A stretch of 64,000 nt of DNA from Topomyia yanbarensis (GCF_030247195.1 NC_080672.1:31503906-31567905); one strand, 5' to 3'; shown: positions 1-12,941, counted from the stretch's first letter. Notes: generated from the sequence alone by a model not told the origin. Made by a program: numbers and translations.

Positions 1-82
1 GTTTTTTACTGTTCTCTTTATTTGCTCTGAGGTGCATTACATCCCTGGTCCTATCATGATGCTTGGCTCCTTTTTGTTTAGT

Positions 83-650
83 CTAAGCAACTCCAGGCTT
101 TTTTTTCTTGTTGGGTGAGATAAATTTCTTTGATCTTCGTAGTCCAGGTGTGGTGCTCCAATTTTTCTTTAAAGCTGTGATTTCCCACTTTTTCAATTCC
201 ATTTTGAGGGCACTCGATGGGTCTCCACAGAATGGTTCTGGGCCGATAAAATTAGTGCAAGATACTCTTGTTGCTAGCTCATCGGCTTGTTCATTCCCTG
301 CAACTCCACAATGCCCTGGAATCCAGTATAAATTGACATGATTTTTCACTGCCAATTGTCGGAGTGCAAGAATACATTCCCATACTAGTTTTAAGCGACA
401 TATAGGAGCCCTTAATGCGTTGAGCGCAGCCTGACTATCTGAGAAAATGCAGATATTTGCATACCGGTATTTTCTCTTCAGACATACGTAAGTGCATTCT
501 AGAATGGCATATATTTCTGCTTGAAACACTGTCGGCCAGTATCACATGGAGATACTAGCGTTTATTCCTGGTTCTGTAATACCAGATCCTGTCAAATGGT
601 TCATTTTTTACCCATCTGTGAAGAAAATTACTGAACCTGGGCGAAGACTA
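83..650 (-). pseudogene. LINE RNase H domain, degraded
   Basis: The RNase H domain would remove RNA from the RNA:DNA hybrid during target-primed reverse transcription. All four catalytic acidic positions can be picked out on the minus strand: the D of FFTDG (near 620), the E of FQAEIYAILE (near 520), the D of IFSDSQAALNAL (near 440) and the final D in the segment WIPGHCGVAGNEQADELA (near 300). In-frame stops lie between the first and second motifs, so only 83-529 is open. The protein tail after the last motif is short and ends before the window edge. It belongs to the same element as the RT at 1161-1814. Confidence 0.85.
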
Positions 651-1160
651 GGGCCACTTTGTTCCCAGGTTGACCGTTCAGGCTCCGTAATTTTGTAAGT
701 CTTCATCTGAATCTTTCAGAACCGCAAGATGTCCTGTTAAATTTCCAGATAATAATAGTTTATGACGACTTATTTTCAATGCGCTTTTTTCCGCCTCAAG
801 TTGTATCACCTGATGTAGCGGAAGGAGATGCAACATTGCATCTAATGCTTTTGATGGAGTGCTTCACATGGCACCGATTATCGCTCCACAAGCAAGCCTT
901 TGAAGTTTACCTAGCTTTTTTGAGTTGATGTCTCTTTTATTTTAGGCCACCAAACTAGCCAGGCATATGTTATTCTTGGTTTGACTATTGTAGAGTATAA
1001 CCAGTGAGCACTACTTGATATGAGACCCCATTTTTAACCAATTGTTCTACTTCACACCCAAAGAGCACTAGTTGCCTTGCTTATAATCTGCTCAATGTGC
1101 GCATTCCAGTTTAGTTTTTTATCGAGTATCAATCCCAGATACTTTACTTCAGAGGACATT

Positions 1161-1814
1161 TCAATTACTGTTTTGTTGAGCAAAAGTGTTGATATGGAAT
1201 ATTTCCTTTTTCGAGTAAACGGGATTATGATTGTTTTGGAGGGATTTATGTTCAGGCTCTCCTTTTTTGAACCACTTCGAAGTGAAGTTCAGTGCAGATT
1301 GCATTCTATTTGCGATAACATAAACACATTTTCCCCTCACGAGGATTACAACATCATCTGCAAATCCAATCACTTCGTATCCCATTTCAGTTAGTGCTTT
1401 GTATAGCCCGTCTACAACTAATGACCACAATAAAGGTGATAGAATTCCGCCTTGAGGACATCCTTTATTTGTTTTCATAGTCAGTGACGTGTTTCCAAGG
1501 TTGCTAGTTATTTCACGGTTTGTAAGCATTGAGTTGATCCAATTTATTGTGTAAATGTCAAACCCATGTTTTCTCATAGCATTCCGCATTGAACTATGAG
1601 ATGCATTGTCGAAAGCTCCTTCTATGTATAAAAAAGCTACAAGTGAGATTTCTTTTGTTTCAATAGAATTCTTTAGTTTTCCAACCAACATGTGTAATGC
1701 ATCTATTGTTGATTTGTTGCTTTGATATGCGAATTGAAATTCGCATATCAAAGCAAGGAGGAGAGAGTCTTTCAAGTACTCTGCTTTAATGTGTAAGTCA
1801 ATCATTTTCTCCAT
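1161..1814 (-). pseudogene. LINE reverse transcriptase, frameshifted
   Basis: RT fingers and palm are recognisable: QFAYQSNKSTIDALH, then FLYIEGAFDNASH with its first catalytic Asp replaced by Tyr (family form FxD), then GCPQGGILSPLLWSL, then FADDVVIL with both Asp of the catalytic pair. The thumb is entered in another frame near 1262 (SLNINPSKTIIIPFTRKRK, then SEVKYLGLILDKKLNWNAHI, to about 1050). The frameshift and the lost catalytic Asp mean it cannot be active. A 36-bp hairpin at 1719-1754 lies inside the RT and alters the residues just before QFAYQ. Confidence 0.88.
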
Positions 1815-1830
1815 TATATTAAGCTTTTGG

Positions 1831-3650
1831 GGTTGGAATTTACTTTAAGTGAGTGACAGTCTAACACGAACGAACTTTGGTCGATTCCTTTGGAAATGGA
1901 GTTTTTCGGAATTTTCACATGATTCCAGCCAACGGAAATAAGCACAGTGATTTGTGAAGAAGCAAATATTCAAATAAATTATTCATATGATAGAGATGGA
2001 TTCAATACCATATGAAATAGTCTGCTCAATAAGCCGATCTACATGTACTACACGCTGCTCTGAAAATCTAGCGAAATCGTCTTAGAGCATCAGCGGCTGC
2101 TCGTTCAGTAGACCATTTGCGCGACTTCCGGAGGGTTAAAGCATTCGGGGTATGGTTGGGTTACGGCTGCGGGTAGAAAGTGTAAAGAACAAGTGTGCAA
2201 GTTTTTCATGCAAGCAAAAAACTTGCATTCAATATCCAGGAGTCAAAGCTCTGCTGTAAGTTGAAAATAATCCGGTACAAGGAGATCCTTCGAAAATAGG
2301 TGAAACTGCCCTAAGGAGTCATAAAGTTTCCAGGTAAACCGATTAGAACTTCTTGACTAACCCAACTAAAGAGTGCGAATGATTGGCCCACCAGAGGGGG
2401 GATGTTGCAGTTGATAGTGACGCAATACCGTCGTATTTAAACACATTTCTTTTCTACTCTATTCTAGTCTATAACCCTTACACAGCCAGTATTCAAAAGC
2501 ATCCTAGAAAACACGGCATATTTTCATTTGTCGCAAATATTAAAACGGCCAGGCATACTGTGCAGAGTTGGGTTTGAAGGTGTTTCAAAATTAAACGATA
2601 ATTAAATTACGCATTTAATGAATAATTTAATTAACGAATTGTTTTGAATATTGAAAGAGGAAGAATCGAGGACAACCGTACCGACCGTTTCAGTTTAAAG
2701 GGGATTTAATAATTCGTTGGGAGCAGAGCTTAAAAAATTGACATCCCTGCGTGAACTTGAAAAGGAAACGAAATTCAATTCATGCCCGCCGCGATGAATT
2801 AAATGTTTGGGTTGTTTCCCTCGTTAATCGTTCTCCCCACACAGCGCATGCAGGTTCGGATATGGCCGGTATCAGAAGCAATCTGAATTTTGTTTCTATG
2901 CTAGCTCTGAGAGGGATTATTGAGCGAAAGCGCACCAGATATAGATAAATAAGTTTTTTACACAAAAATTCCATAACTCTAAAACGGTTGAGATTTGATG
3001 CTAATGATTTTTTTTTATCAAATATGATAGTCTATCACCCCTCGAGAGCATAATAACCATGGACCAAACAACCTGTATATGCTTGAGAATAGGTTGAAAT
3101 CTTAGTTGTAAATTTATTTGGTGGTCTACTGTGATGTCAGTGCAACATTTGATTAAGGTAACATTAATCGGTTCTATCGGAGGGAACATAATGTAACAAA
3201 ACGCACTTTCCACACAGTTTTCGCTTATGCGGATTTTTAAACAAAATATAAACAATAAAGCATAGTAATAAATTGGGCTGATCTCACCAACTTTCCTTTG
3301 ATACTCTTCAACAGGCACTAGTACGACCAGTGGCGATTTCCTCCGAGTAATCTGCTATAAGAGTTAACTGTTGTATTCCAAACCAGAAATGCAGTTGAAA
3401 TGCAGGGTCCACGCGTAGCTGAATGCACCGAAATTTTCCACTTTTGCACTGCGGCATTCCCAATGTCGTTAACAGGTGTAAATACCTTCGTTAAGCTGGC
3501 TCTTGTTGGTGACGAACTCGGTAAATTTTTGATTGACGAGCACGCTAATATTTTCTTCAGAATATGGAATCAGAAATTAGACGAAAAATCACAAAACCGC
3601 ATTTAAAATATAGACGTCAGAGAAAATTTGTTTGCGTCCTAAACGCATGG
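1831..3650. other. No gene recognised
   Basis: AT-rich sequence with only short ORFs of no recognisable family. The stretch at 2740-2990 is somewhat richer in GC and has two overlapping short ORFs, one on each strand, with no motif. I see no TIR pair or tRNA here. Confidence 0.5.
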
Positions 3651-3653
3651 CTA

Positions 3654-4134
3654 CTATGTTTCACCTTCCGCTTGTATCAGCCCCCAATTTTGTCAGCCTC
3701 ATATGAAAATTGATAGTTGGTAGTTTGATGGGCTCTAGCAGACGAACCAAGATGAATTCGAGTAAATCTTTTCTTGAGCATATTTTTCTTATCTCAGAGA
3801 TCCGAAATATGCAAAAATAAAAATTAATTTTTTTAAGGGTAACAATACAATAAATAATCAGAAAGTGTTGTAAGGCTATATCTTGGGGCTAATACTACGT
3901 TCACACTATGAGTTATAACGTGTTTTAACGCTATCTTGATGATGATTTTCTTGTTGCTAATTATTATAACATGTTTTACTCTCTAGTGTGAGCGTAGTAT
4001 AAAGAAGAATATTTAAATAGCTTCTTAAAAAGAAAGAAAAATATATGTCCCGTTTATCATGTTATGGAAATGTCAATGTTCCGTTTTATCAGCCTAAAAT
4101 TCACCAAGAGGCTAATGAAAACGGGTCTTCACTA
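3654..4134 (+). mobile_element. TA-flanked MITE, family 1 copy A (pogo/Tc1-mariner-like), with a nested insertion
   Basis: The left end is degraded (TA at 3652-3653). The right end reads CGGGTCTTCACT followed by TA (4135-4136), the inverse of the family terminus CAGTGAAGACCCG. The internal segment near 3700 (CATATGAAAATTGATAGTTG) is shared with copies at 12635-12939 and 24851-25084. No coding capacity. The termini starting CAGTG and the TA duplication suggest a pogo/Tc1-mariner derivative; that assignment is an inference. A 104-bp element is inserted at 3895-3998. Confidence 0.78.
3895..3998. mobile_element. 104-bp MITE nested inside MITE copy A
   Basis: Ends are inverted repeats: CTACGTTCACACTA at the left and TAGTGTGAGCGTAG at the right, flanked by TA at 3893-3894 and 3999-4000. 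The host MITE copy at 12635-12939 lacks this segment at the corresponding place (about 12805-12812), giving an empty-site comparison. The whole element is close to a palindrome and noncoding. Confidence 0.82.
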
Positions 4135-4136
4135 TA

Positions 4137-5635
4137 TTACGGCGACAAACACTCGGCCAATGACCTACGATACCCAACTCAAATAAAAGAAGCGGAAATC
4201 ATAGGTTAATTATTTACAGTGTTCCCATTTTTTTGCTTACGTGCTTCCATCACCTCAAATCAATTTGACGGAAGCCATAAATTTCCAATCATCTCCACCG
4301 AAACCGCCTTATCCATGTTCCGTCCTAAGCCATCAAACCCGTAACCTAATGACAGCCGACCAACCATTCTGCGATACAGCACCAGTGTCCAGCGTAAAAA
4401 CCACTCATGCGGGTCCAATATCTTTCCGCTCAATGATGCTCCCGAAAGCAAAACATCGCCAGATGAGAACTCGCAAATAGAATAAATATAAAACGTCCTT
4501 CTGCCGGCAACGGCAAACCTATTTACCATTAGTAGTACCTTTTTTTACGGAAAATGCTTAATTCGCGCTGATTTATTGGTCAAATATGTCGCTGTTTAGC
4601 AGTAAGGATCCTCCCCGGAGGGATGGTAAATCCTAGGCAAAGGACCACTAGTAGCAACTATCTCCCGTCGCACACAGCGAGTCGTTGGCAGTCAAATTTG
4701 CACACAACTGCTGCTCGCGAAAGTGAATATAAATATCCGGTCTTGAACTGCATCTCTCCGGGGAAGATTGCTCAAACAAGCCATGCGACGGAAGGAGGGT
4801 TGTTTATGCCCATTCAGCCAAGTTGTGAGCTCAGGCTCACCCAGCGGTAGCAACTGGTGCGGATTTGGTGGTAAGGCGGCAGACGAAAATGGTGCAAAAT
4901 GGAAAAGAACGGTAGGTTAAATTGTTGGTCGGAATGGTAACAGGAGGAACGATAATCCGAATAGACTTTGTTCGGCTGTCCTTACGATAGTTATGTCTGA
5001 GCGTGTTAACGATTAGGGTGGAGTTTAAATGAAGGTGACACAAAAATAAGTCCGAAAGGCTAACTAAAATGAAAATAACTTCTTATAAATGTTTAATTAT
5101 TTATTTGCGAGTAAGTACCACCCTACCGCATTTGTTCAGATCCATTCAATGGCTCGTTGAGAGACTGTGTAATGTTAGAAAAGCCACGGCAACAGAGGGG
5201 GAAGTCCGAAACATTGATCGTGTGTATTAAACTGTTGACAAATGACAAGCAATAATTCCAGGTCGAGTGGTAGGAGAAGAAAAAATGTACTCTGCAGAGG
5301 GGTGTGTAATAGGGAGATGCAAACATTAATCCAAGGGGACGAGATTATACTGCATGAGGGTGAAACGATCCGTGCACAGCGGGATTCTTCCTGAATTCGA
5401 GTAATTTGACTGATGGCCAATAATTGCGGTATGTTTATCTCAAAGAACCTTTCTTCCTTCTAGCTTTTTGCAGTATTTGACAAATTATTTTGCAAAGTGC
5501 AAATATTTGACTTTCATCAATTGGAGGGTGAACGAGGCTGTCGGGGGTTCTCTGCGGTCTAACTGAGACGATGACGACGCAAAATTTTTCGAATACATTT
5601 ATCAGTAAATTATCACAATACATTAATCATTTTGT
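4137..5635. other. No gene recognised
   Basis: Mixed-composition sequence with short ORFs on both strands (for example 4241-4480 plus and 4260-4529 minus) that lack recognisable motifs and overlap each other. I see no repeat boundary or RNA gene. It abuts the heptamer array at 5636. Confidence 0.5.
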
Positions 5636-8600
5636 CATTTCTCATTTCTCATTTCTCATTTCTCATTTCTCATTTCTCATTTCTCATTTCTCATTTCTCA
5701 TTTCTCATTTCTCATTTCTCATTTCTCATTTCTCATTTCTCATTTCTCATTTCTCATTTCTCATTTCTCATTTCTCATTTCTCATTTCTCATTTCTCATT
5801 TCTCATTTCTCATTTCTCATTTCTCATTTCTCATTTCTCATTTCTCATTTCTCATTTCTCATTTCTCATTTCTCATTTCTCATTTCTCATTTCTCATTTC
5901 TCATTTCTCATTTCTCATTTCTCATTTCTCATTTCTCATTTCTCATTTCTCATTTCTCATTTCTCATTTCTCATTTCTCATTTCTCATTTCTCATTTCTC
6001 ATTTCTCATTTCTCATTTCTCATTTCTCATTTCTCATTTCTCATTTCTCATTTCTCATTTCTCATTTCTCATTTCTCATTTCTCATTTCTCATTTCTCAT
6101 TTCTCATTTCTCATTTCTCATTTCTCATTTCTCATTTCTCATTTCTCATTTCTCATTTCTCATTTCTCATTTCTCATTTCTCATTTCTCATTTCTCATTT
6201 CTCATTTCTCATTTCTCATTTCTCATTTCTCATTTCTCATTTCTCATTTCTCATTTCTCATTTCTCATTTCTCATTTCTCATTTCTCATTTCTCATTTCT
6301 CATTTCTCATTTCTCATTTCTCATTTCTCATTTCTCATTTCTCATTTCTCATTTCTCATTTCTCATTTCTCATTTCTCATTTCTCATTTCTCATTTCTCA
6401 TTTCTCATTTCTCATTTCTCATTTCTCATTTCTCATTTCTCATTTCTCATTTCTCATTTCTCATTTCTCATTTCTCATTTCTCATTTCTCATTTCTCATT
6501 TCTCATTTCTCATTTCTCATTTCTCATTTCTCATTTCTCATTTCTCATTTCTCATTTCTCATTTCTCATTTCTCATTTCTCATTTCTCATTTCTCATTTC
6601 TCATTTCTCATTTCTCATTTCTCATTTCTCATTTCTCATTTCTCATTTCTCATTTCTCATTTCTCATTTCTCATTTCTCATTTCTCATTTCTCATTTCTC
6701 ATTTCTCATTTCTCATTTCTCATTTCTCATTTCTCATTTCTCATTTCTCATTTCTCATTTCTCATTTCTCATTTCTCATTTCTCATTTCTCATTTCTCAT
6801 TTCTCATTTCTCATTTCTCATTTCTCATTTCTCATTTCTCATTTCTCATTTCTCATTTCTCATTTCTCATTTCTCATTTCTCATTTCTCATTTCTCATTT
6901 CTCATTTCTCATTTCTCATTTCTCATTTCTCATTTCTCATTTCTCATTTCTCATTTCTCATTTCTCATTTCTCATTTCTCATTTCTCATTTCTCATTTCT
7001 CATTTCTCATTTCTCATTTCTCATTTCTCATTTCTCATTTCTCATTTCTCATTTCTCATTTCTCATTTCTCATTTCTCATTTCTCATTTCTCATTTCTCA
7101 TTTCTCATTTCTCATTTCTCATTTCTCATTTCTCATTTCTCATTTCTCATTTCTCATTTCTCATTTCTCATTTCTCATTTCTCATTTCTCATTTCTCATT
7201 TCTCATTTCTCATTTCTCATTTCTCATTTCTCATTTCTCATTTCTCATTTCTCATTTCTCATTTCTCATTTCTCATTTCTCATTTCTCATTTCTCATTTC
7301 TCATTTCTCATTTCTCATTTCTCATTTCTCATTTCTCATTTCTCATTTCTCATTTCTCATTTCTCATTTCTCATTTCTCATTTCTCATTTCTCATTTCTC
7401 ATTTCTCATTTCTCATTTCTCATTTCTCATTTCTCATTTCTCATTTCTCATTTCTCATTTCTCATTTCTCATTTCTCATTTCTCATTTCTCATTTCTCAT
7501 TTCTCATTTCTCATTTCTCATTTCTCATTTCTCATTTCTCATTTCTCATTTCTCATTTCTCATTTCTCATTTCTCATTTCTCATTTCTCATTTCTCATTT
7601 CTCATTTCTCATTTCTCATTTCTCATTTCTCATTTCTCATTTCTCATTTCTCATTTCTCATTTCTCATTTCTCATTTCTCATTTCTCATTTCTCATTTCT
7701 CATTTCTCATTTCTCATTTCTCATTTCTCATTTCTCATTTCTCATTTCTCATTTCTCATTTCTCATTTCTCATTTCTCATTTCTCATTTCTCATTTCTCA
7801 TTTCTCATTTCTCATTTCTCATTTCTCATTTCTCATTTCTCATTTCTCATTTCTCATTTCTCATTTCTCATTTCTCATTTCTCATTTCTCATTTCTCATT
7901 TCTCATTTCTCATTTCTCATTTCTCATTTCTCATTTCTCATTTCTCATTTCTCATTTCTCATTTCTCATTTCTCATTTCTCATTTCTCATTTCTCATTTC
8001 TCATTTCTCATTTCTCATTTCTCATTTCTCATTTCTCATTTCTCATTTCTCATTTCTCATTTCTCATTTCTCATTTCTCATTTCTCATTTCTCATTTCTC
8101 ATTTCTCATTTCTCATTTCTCATTTCTCATTTCTCATTTCTCATTTCTCATTTCTCATTTCTCATTTCTCATTTCTCATTTCTCATTTCTCATTTCTCAT
8201 TTCTCATTTCTCATTTCTCATTTCTCATTTCTCATTTCTCATTTCTCATTTCTCATTTCTCATTTCTCATTTCTCATTTCTCATTTCTCATTTCTCATTT
8301 CTCATTTCTCATTTCTCATTTCTCATTTCTCATTTCTCATTTCTCATTTCTCATTTCTCATTTCTCATTTCTCATTTCTCATTTCTCATTTCTCATTTCT
8401 CATTTCTCATTTCTCATTTCTCATTTCTCATTTCTCATTTCTCATTTCTCATTTCTCATTTCTCATTTCTCATTTCTCATTTCTCATTTCTCATTTCTCA
8501 TTTCTCATTTCTCATTTCTCATTTCTCATTTCTCATTTCTCATTTCTCATTTCTCATTTCTCATTTCTCATTTCTCATTTCTCATTTCTCATTTCTCATT

Positions 8601-11600
8601 TCTCATTTCTCATTTCTCATTTCTCATTTCTCATTTCTCATTTCTCATTTCTCATTTCTCATTTCTCATTTCTCATTTCTCATTTCTCATTTCTCATTTC
8701 TCATTTCTCATTTCTCATTTCTCATTTCTCATTTCTCATTTCTCATTTCTCATTTCTCATTTCTCATTTCTCATTTCTCATTTCTCATTTCTCATTTCTC
8801 ATTTCTCATTTCTCATTTCTCATTTCTCATTTCTCATTTCTCATTTCTCATTTCTCATTTCTCATTTCTCATTTCTCATTTCTCATTTCTCATTTCTCAT
8901 TTCTCATTTCTCATTTCTCATTTCTCATTTCTCATTTCTCATTTCTCATTTCTCATTTCTCATTTCTCATTTCTCATTTCTCATTTCTCATTTCTCATTT
9001 CTCATTTCTCATTTCTCATTTCTCATTTCTCATTTCTCATTTCTCATTTCTCATTTCTCATTTCTCATTTCTCATTTCTCATTTCTCATTTCTCATTTCT
9101 CATTTCTCATTTCTCATTTCTCATTTCTCATTTCTCATTTCTCATTTCTCATTTCTCATTTCTCATTTCTCATTTCTCATTTCTCATTTCTCATTTCTCA
9201 TTTCTCATTTCTCATTTCTCATTTCTCATTTCTCATTTCTCATTTCTCATTTCTCATTTCTCATTTCTCATTTCTCATTTCTCATTTCTCATTTCTCATT
9301 TCTCATTTCTCATTTCTCATTTCTCATTTCTCATTTCTCATTTCTCATTTCTCATTTCTCATTTCTCATTTCTCATTTCTCATTTCTCATTTCTCATTTC
9401 TCATTTCTCATTTCTCATTTCTCATTTCTCATTTCTCATTTCTCATTTCTCATTTCTCATTTCTCATTTCTCATTTCTCATTTCTCATTTCTCATTTCTC
9501 ATTTCTCATTTCTCATTTCTCATTTCTCATTTCTCATTTCTCATTTCTCATTTCTCATTTCTCATTTCTCATTTCTCATTTCTCATTTCTCATTTCTCAT
9601 TTCTCATTTCTCATTTCTCATTTCTCATTTCTCATTTCTCATTTCTCATTTCTCATTTCTCATTTCTCATTTCTCATTTCTCATTTCTCATTTCTCATTT
9701 CTCATTTCTCATTTCTCATTTCTCATTTCTCATTTCTCATTTCTCATTTCTCATTTCTCATTTCTCATTTCTCATTTCTCATTTCTCATTTCTCATTTCT
9801 CATTTCTCATTTCTCATTTCTCATTTCTCATTTCTCATTTCTCATTTCTCATTTCTCATTTCTCATTTCTCATTTCTCATTTCTCATTTCTCATTTCTCA
9901 TTTCTCATTTCTCATTTCTCATTTCTCATTTCTCATTTCTCATTTCTCATTTCTCATTTCTCATTTCTCATTTCTCATTTCTCATTTCTCATTTCTCATT
10001 TCTCATTTCTCATTTCTCATTTCTCATTTCTCATTTCTCATTTCTCATTTCTCATTTCTCATTTCTCATTTCTCATTTCTCATTTCTCATTTCTCATTTC
10101 TCATTTCTCATTTCTCATTTCTCATTTCTCATTTCTCATTTCTCATTTCTCATTTCTCATTTCTCATTTCTCATTTCTCATTTCTCATTTCTCATTTCTC
10201 ATTTCTCATTTCTCATTTCTCATTTCTCATTTCTCATTTCTCATTTCTCATTTCTCATTTCTCATTTCTCATTTCTCATTTCTCATTTCTCATTTCTCAT
10301 TTCTCATTTCTCATTTCTCATTTCTCATTTCTCATTTCTCATTTCTCATTTCTCATTTCTCATTTCTCATTTCTCATTTCTCATTTCTCATTTCTCATTT
10401 CTCATTTCTCATTTCTCATTTCTCATTTCTCATTTCTCATTTCTCATTTCTCATTTCTCATTTCTCATTTCTCATTTCTCATTTCTCATTTCTCATTTCT
10501 CATTTCTCATTTCTCATTTCTCATTTCTCATTTCTCATTTCTCATTTCTCATTTCTCATTTCTCATTTCTCATTTCTCATTTCTCATTTCTCATTTCTCA
10601 TTTCTCATTTCTCATTTCTCATTTCTCATTTCTCATTTCTCATTTCTCATTTCTCATTTCTCATTTCTCATTTCTCATTTCTCATTTCTCATTTCTCATT
10701 TCTCATTTCTCATTTCTCATTTCTCATTTCTCATTTCTCATTTCTCATTTCTCATTTCTCATTTCTCATTTCTCATTTCTCATTTCTCATTTCTCATTTC
10801 TCATTTCTCATTTCTCATTTCTCATTTCTCATTTCTCATTTCTCATTTCTCATTTCTCATTTCTCATTTCTCATTTCTCATTTCTCATTTCTCATTTCTC
10901 ATTTCTCATTTCTCATTTCTCATTTCTCATTTCTCATTTCTCATTTCTCATTTCTCATTTCTCATTTCTCATTTCTCATTTCTCATTTCTCATTTCTCAT
11001 TTCTCATTTCTCATTTCTCATTTCTCATTTCTCATTTCTCATTTCTCATTTCTCATTTCTCATTTCTCATTTCTCATTTCTCATTTCTCATTTCTCATTT
11101 CTCATTTCTCATTTCTCATTTCTCATTTCTCATTTCTCATTTCTCATTTCTCATTTCTCATTTCTCATTTCTCATTTCTCATTTCTCATTTCTCATTTCT
11201 CATTTCTCATTTCTCATTTCTCATTTCTCATTTCTCATTTCTCATTTCTCATTTCTCATTTCTCATTTCTCATTTCTCATTTCTCATTTCTCATTTCTCA
11301 TTTCTCATTTCTCATTTCTCATTTCTCATTTCTCATTTCTCATTTCTCATTTCTCATTTCTCATTTCTCATTTCTCATTTCTCATTTCTCATTTCTCATT
11401 TCTCATTTCTCATTTCTCATTTCTCATTTCTCATTTCTCATTTCTCATTTCTCATTTCTCATTTCTCATTTCTCATTTCTCATTTCTCATTTCTCATTTC
11501 TCATTTCTCATTTCTCATTTCTCATTTCTCATTTCTCATTTCTCATTTCTCATTTCTCATTTCTCATTTCTCATTTCTCATTTCTCATTTCTCATTTCTC

Positions 11601-12508
11601 ATTTCTCATTTCTCATTTCTCATTTCTCATTTCTCATTTCTCATTTCTCATTTCTCATTTCTCATTTCTCATTTCTCATTTCTCATTTCTCATTTCTCAT
11701 TTCTCATTTCTCATTTCTCATTTCTCATTTCTCATTTCTCATTTCTCATTTCTCATTTCTCATTTCTCATTTCTCATTTCTCATTTCTCATTTCTCATTT
11801 CTCATTTCTCATTTCTCATTTCTCATTTCTCATTTCTCATTTCTCATTTCTCATTTCTCATTTCTCATTTCTCATTTCTCATTTCTCATTTCTCATTTCT
11901 CATTTCTCATTTCTCATTTCTCATTTCTCATTTCTCATTTCTCATTTCTCATTTCTCATTTCTCATTTCTCATTTCTCATTTCTCATTTCTCATTTCTCA
12001 TTTCTCATTTCTCATTTCTCATTTCTCATTTCTCATTTCTCATTTCTCATTTCTCATTTCTCATTTCTCATTTCTCATTTCTCATTTCTCATTTCTCATT
12101 TCTCATTTCTCATTTCTCATTTCTCATTTCTCATTTCTCATTTCTCATTTCTCATTTCTCATTTCTCATTTCTCATTTCTCATTTCTCATTTCTCATTTC
12201 TCATTTCTCATTTCTCATTTCTCATTTCTCATTTCTCATTTCTCATTTCTCATTTCTCATTTCTCATTTCTCATTTCTCATTTCTCATTTCTCATTTCTC
12301 ATTTCTCATTTCTCATTTCTCATTTCTCATTTCTCATTTCTCATTTCTCATTTCTCATTTCTCATTTCTCATTTCTCATTTCTCATTTCTCATTTCTCAT
12401 TTCTCATTTCTCATTTCTCATTTCTCATTTCTCATTTCTCATTTCTCATTTCTCATTTCTCATTTCTCATTTCTCATTTCTCATTTCTCCGTTCTCATTT
12501 CTCATTTT
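5636..12508 (+). repeat. Giant heptamer array (CATTTCT)n, about 6.9 kb
   Basis: From 5636 to 12488 the sequence is an unbroken run of 7-bp units, phase-locked: 978 units fit exactly from 5636 to 12481. One variant unit, CCGTTCT, sits at 12489-12495, followed by one normal unit and a partial unit. I found no other substitution or indel by eye. The plus strand lacks G throughout; the minus strand is (AGAAATG)n. Because 7 is not a multiple of 3, all three plus frames encode the same cyclic heptapeptide SHFSFLI without stops, while every minus frame has a TGA each 21 bp. The long plus-strand ORFs here are therefore a by-product of the repeat, not a gene. Confidence 0.98.
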
Positions 12509-12634
12509 AATTTAATATGAAATGATCAAATGAAGCGCTAAATGCCATGTAACAACTTTGCCAAAGACACCATAACTTTAAAACGAAAGATAAAGAAAGG
12601 ACGTCATTTCTCAGAAAATTCAGGAAATGAAGTA

Positions 12635-12939
12635 CAGTGGAAACCCGCTTTTATCAGCCCCTGATTTCATCTACCCCCGATTTTATCAGTTTCATATGAA
12701 AATTGATAATTGATAGTTTGATGAGCCATAGCAGACGACGCGCTGTCAGACCCCCTTAAGTGGAACTTAAAGTAAATAATAAGAAAAAGTTGCAAGGCTA
12801 TATTTAAGGACCAAAGAAGAATATTTTAAGAGCTTCAGTTTATTAAGAAGACAGAAAAATATATGTCTCGATTTTATCAATGGCCCTATTTTATCAGCTT
12901 AAAGTTTACCAAGGAGCTGATAAAACCGGGTCTTCGCTG
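12635..12939 (+). mobile_element. TA-flanked MITE, family 1 copy B (best-preserved copy)
   Basis: 305-bp noncoding element bounded by inverted termini CAGTGGAAACCCGCTTTTAT and, at the right, ATAAAACCGGGTCTTCGCTG, flanked by TA at 12633-12634 and 12940-12941. It shares internal sequence with copies A and C. This copy lies about 125 bp beyond the end of the heptamer array. TIRs starting CAGTG with TA duplication fit the pogo/Tc1-mariner group. Confidence 0.85.
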
Positions 12940-12941
12940 TA

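Larger units (their letters stand above)
1..1830 (-). mobile_element. Decayed non-LTR retrotransposon (LOA/I-like group) with RT and RNase H
   Basis: Read on the minus strand, this is the distal part of a LINE ORF2: reverse transcriptase (about 1814 down to 1260), RT thumb in a shifted frame (about 1260-1050), linker, then RNase H (about 650 down to 83). The order RT then RNase H is typical of the I, LOA and related clades. The RT motif GCPQGGILSPLLWSLVVDGL and box FADDVVIL resemble the LOA clade most, in my judgement. The element is dead, with several frameshifts and stops, and it runs off the left edge, so its 3' terminus is not visible. The upstream end, around 1830, is unclear. Confidence 0.85.

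Noticed and set aside
108..341. Plus-strand ORF at the left edge
   Set aside because: Antisense shadow of the RNase H frame on the minus strand.
1077..1394. Plus-strand ORF of 105 codons
   Set aside because: Antisense shadow of the LINE reverse transcriptase.
5636..12508. Telomeric repeat
   Set aside because: The unit AGAAATG/CATTTCT is not TTAGG-like and dipterans lack canonical telomerase repeats; unique sequence flanks both sides.
5571..12515. ORF of 2314 codons (and a second of 2292 codons) on the plus strand
   Set aside because: Both are read-through of the (CATTTCT)n array, which has no stop in any plus frame. The first 20 residues resemble nothing and there is no gene context.
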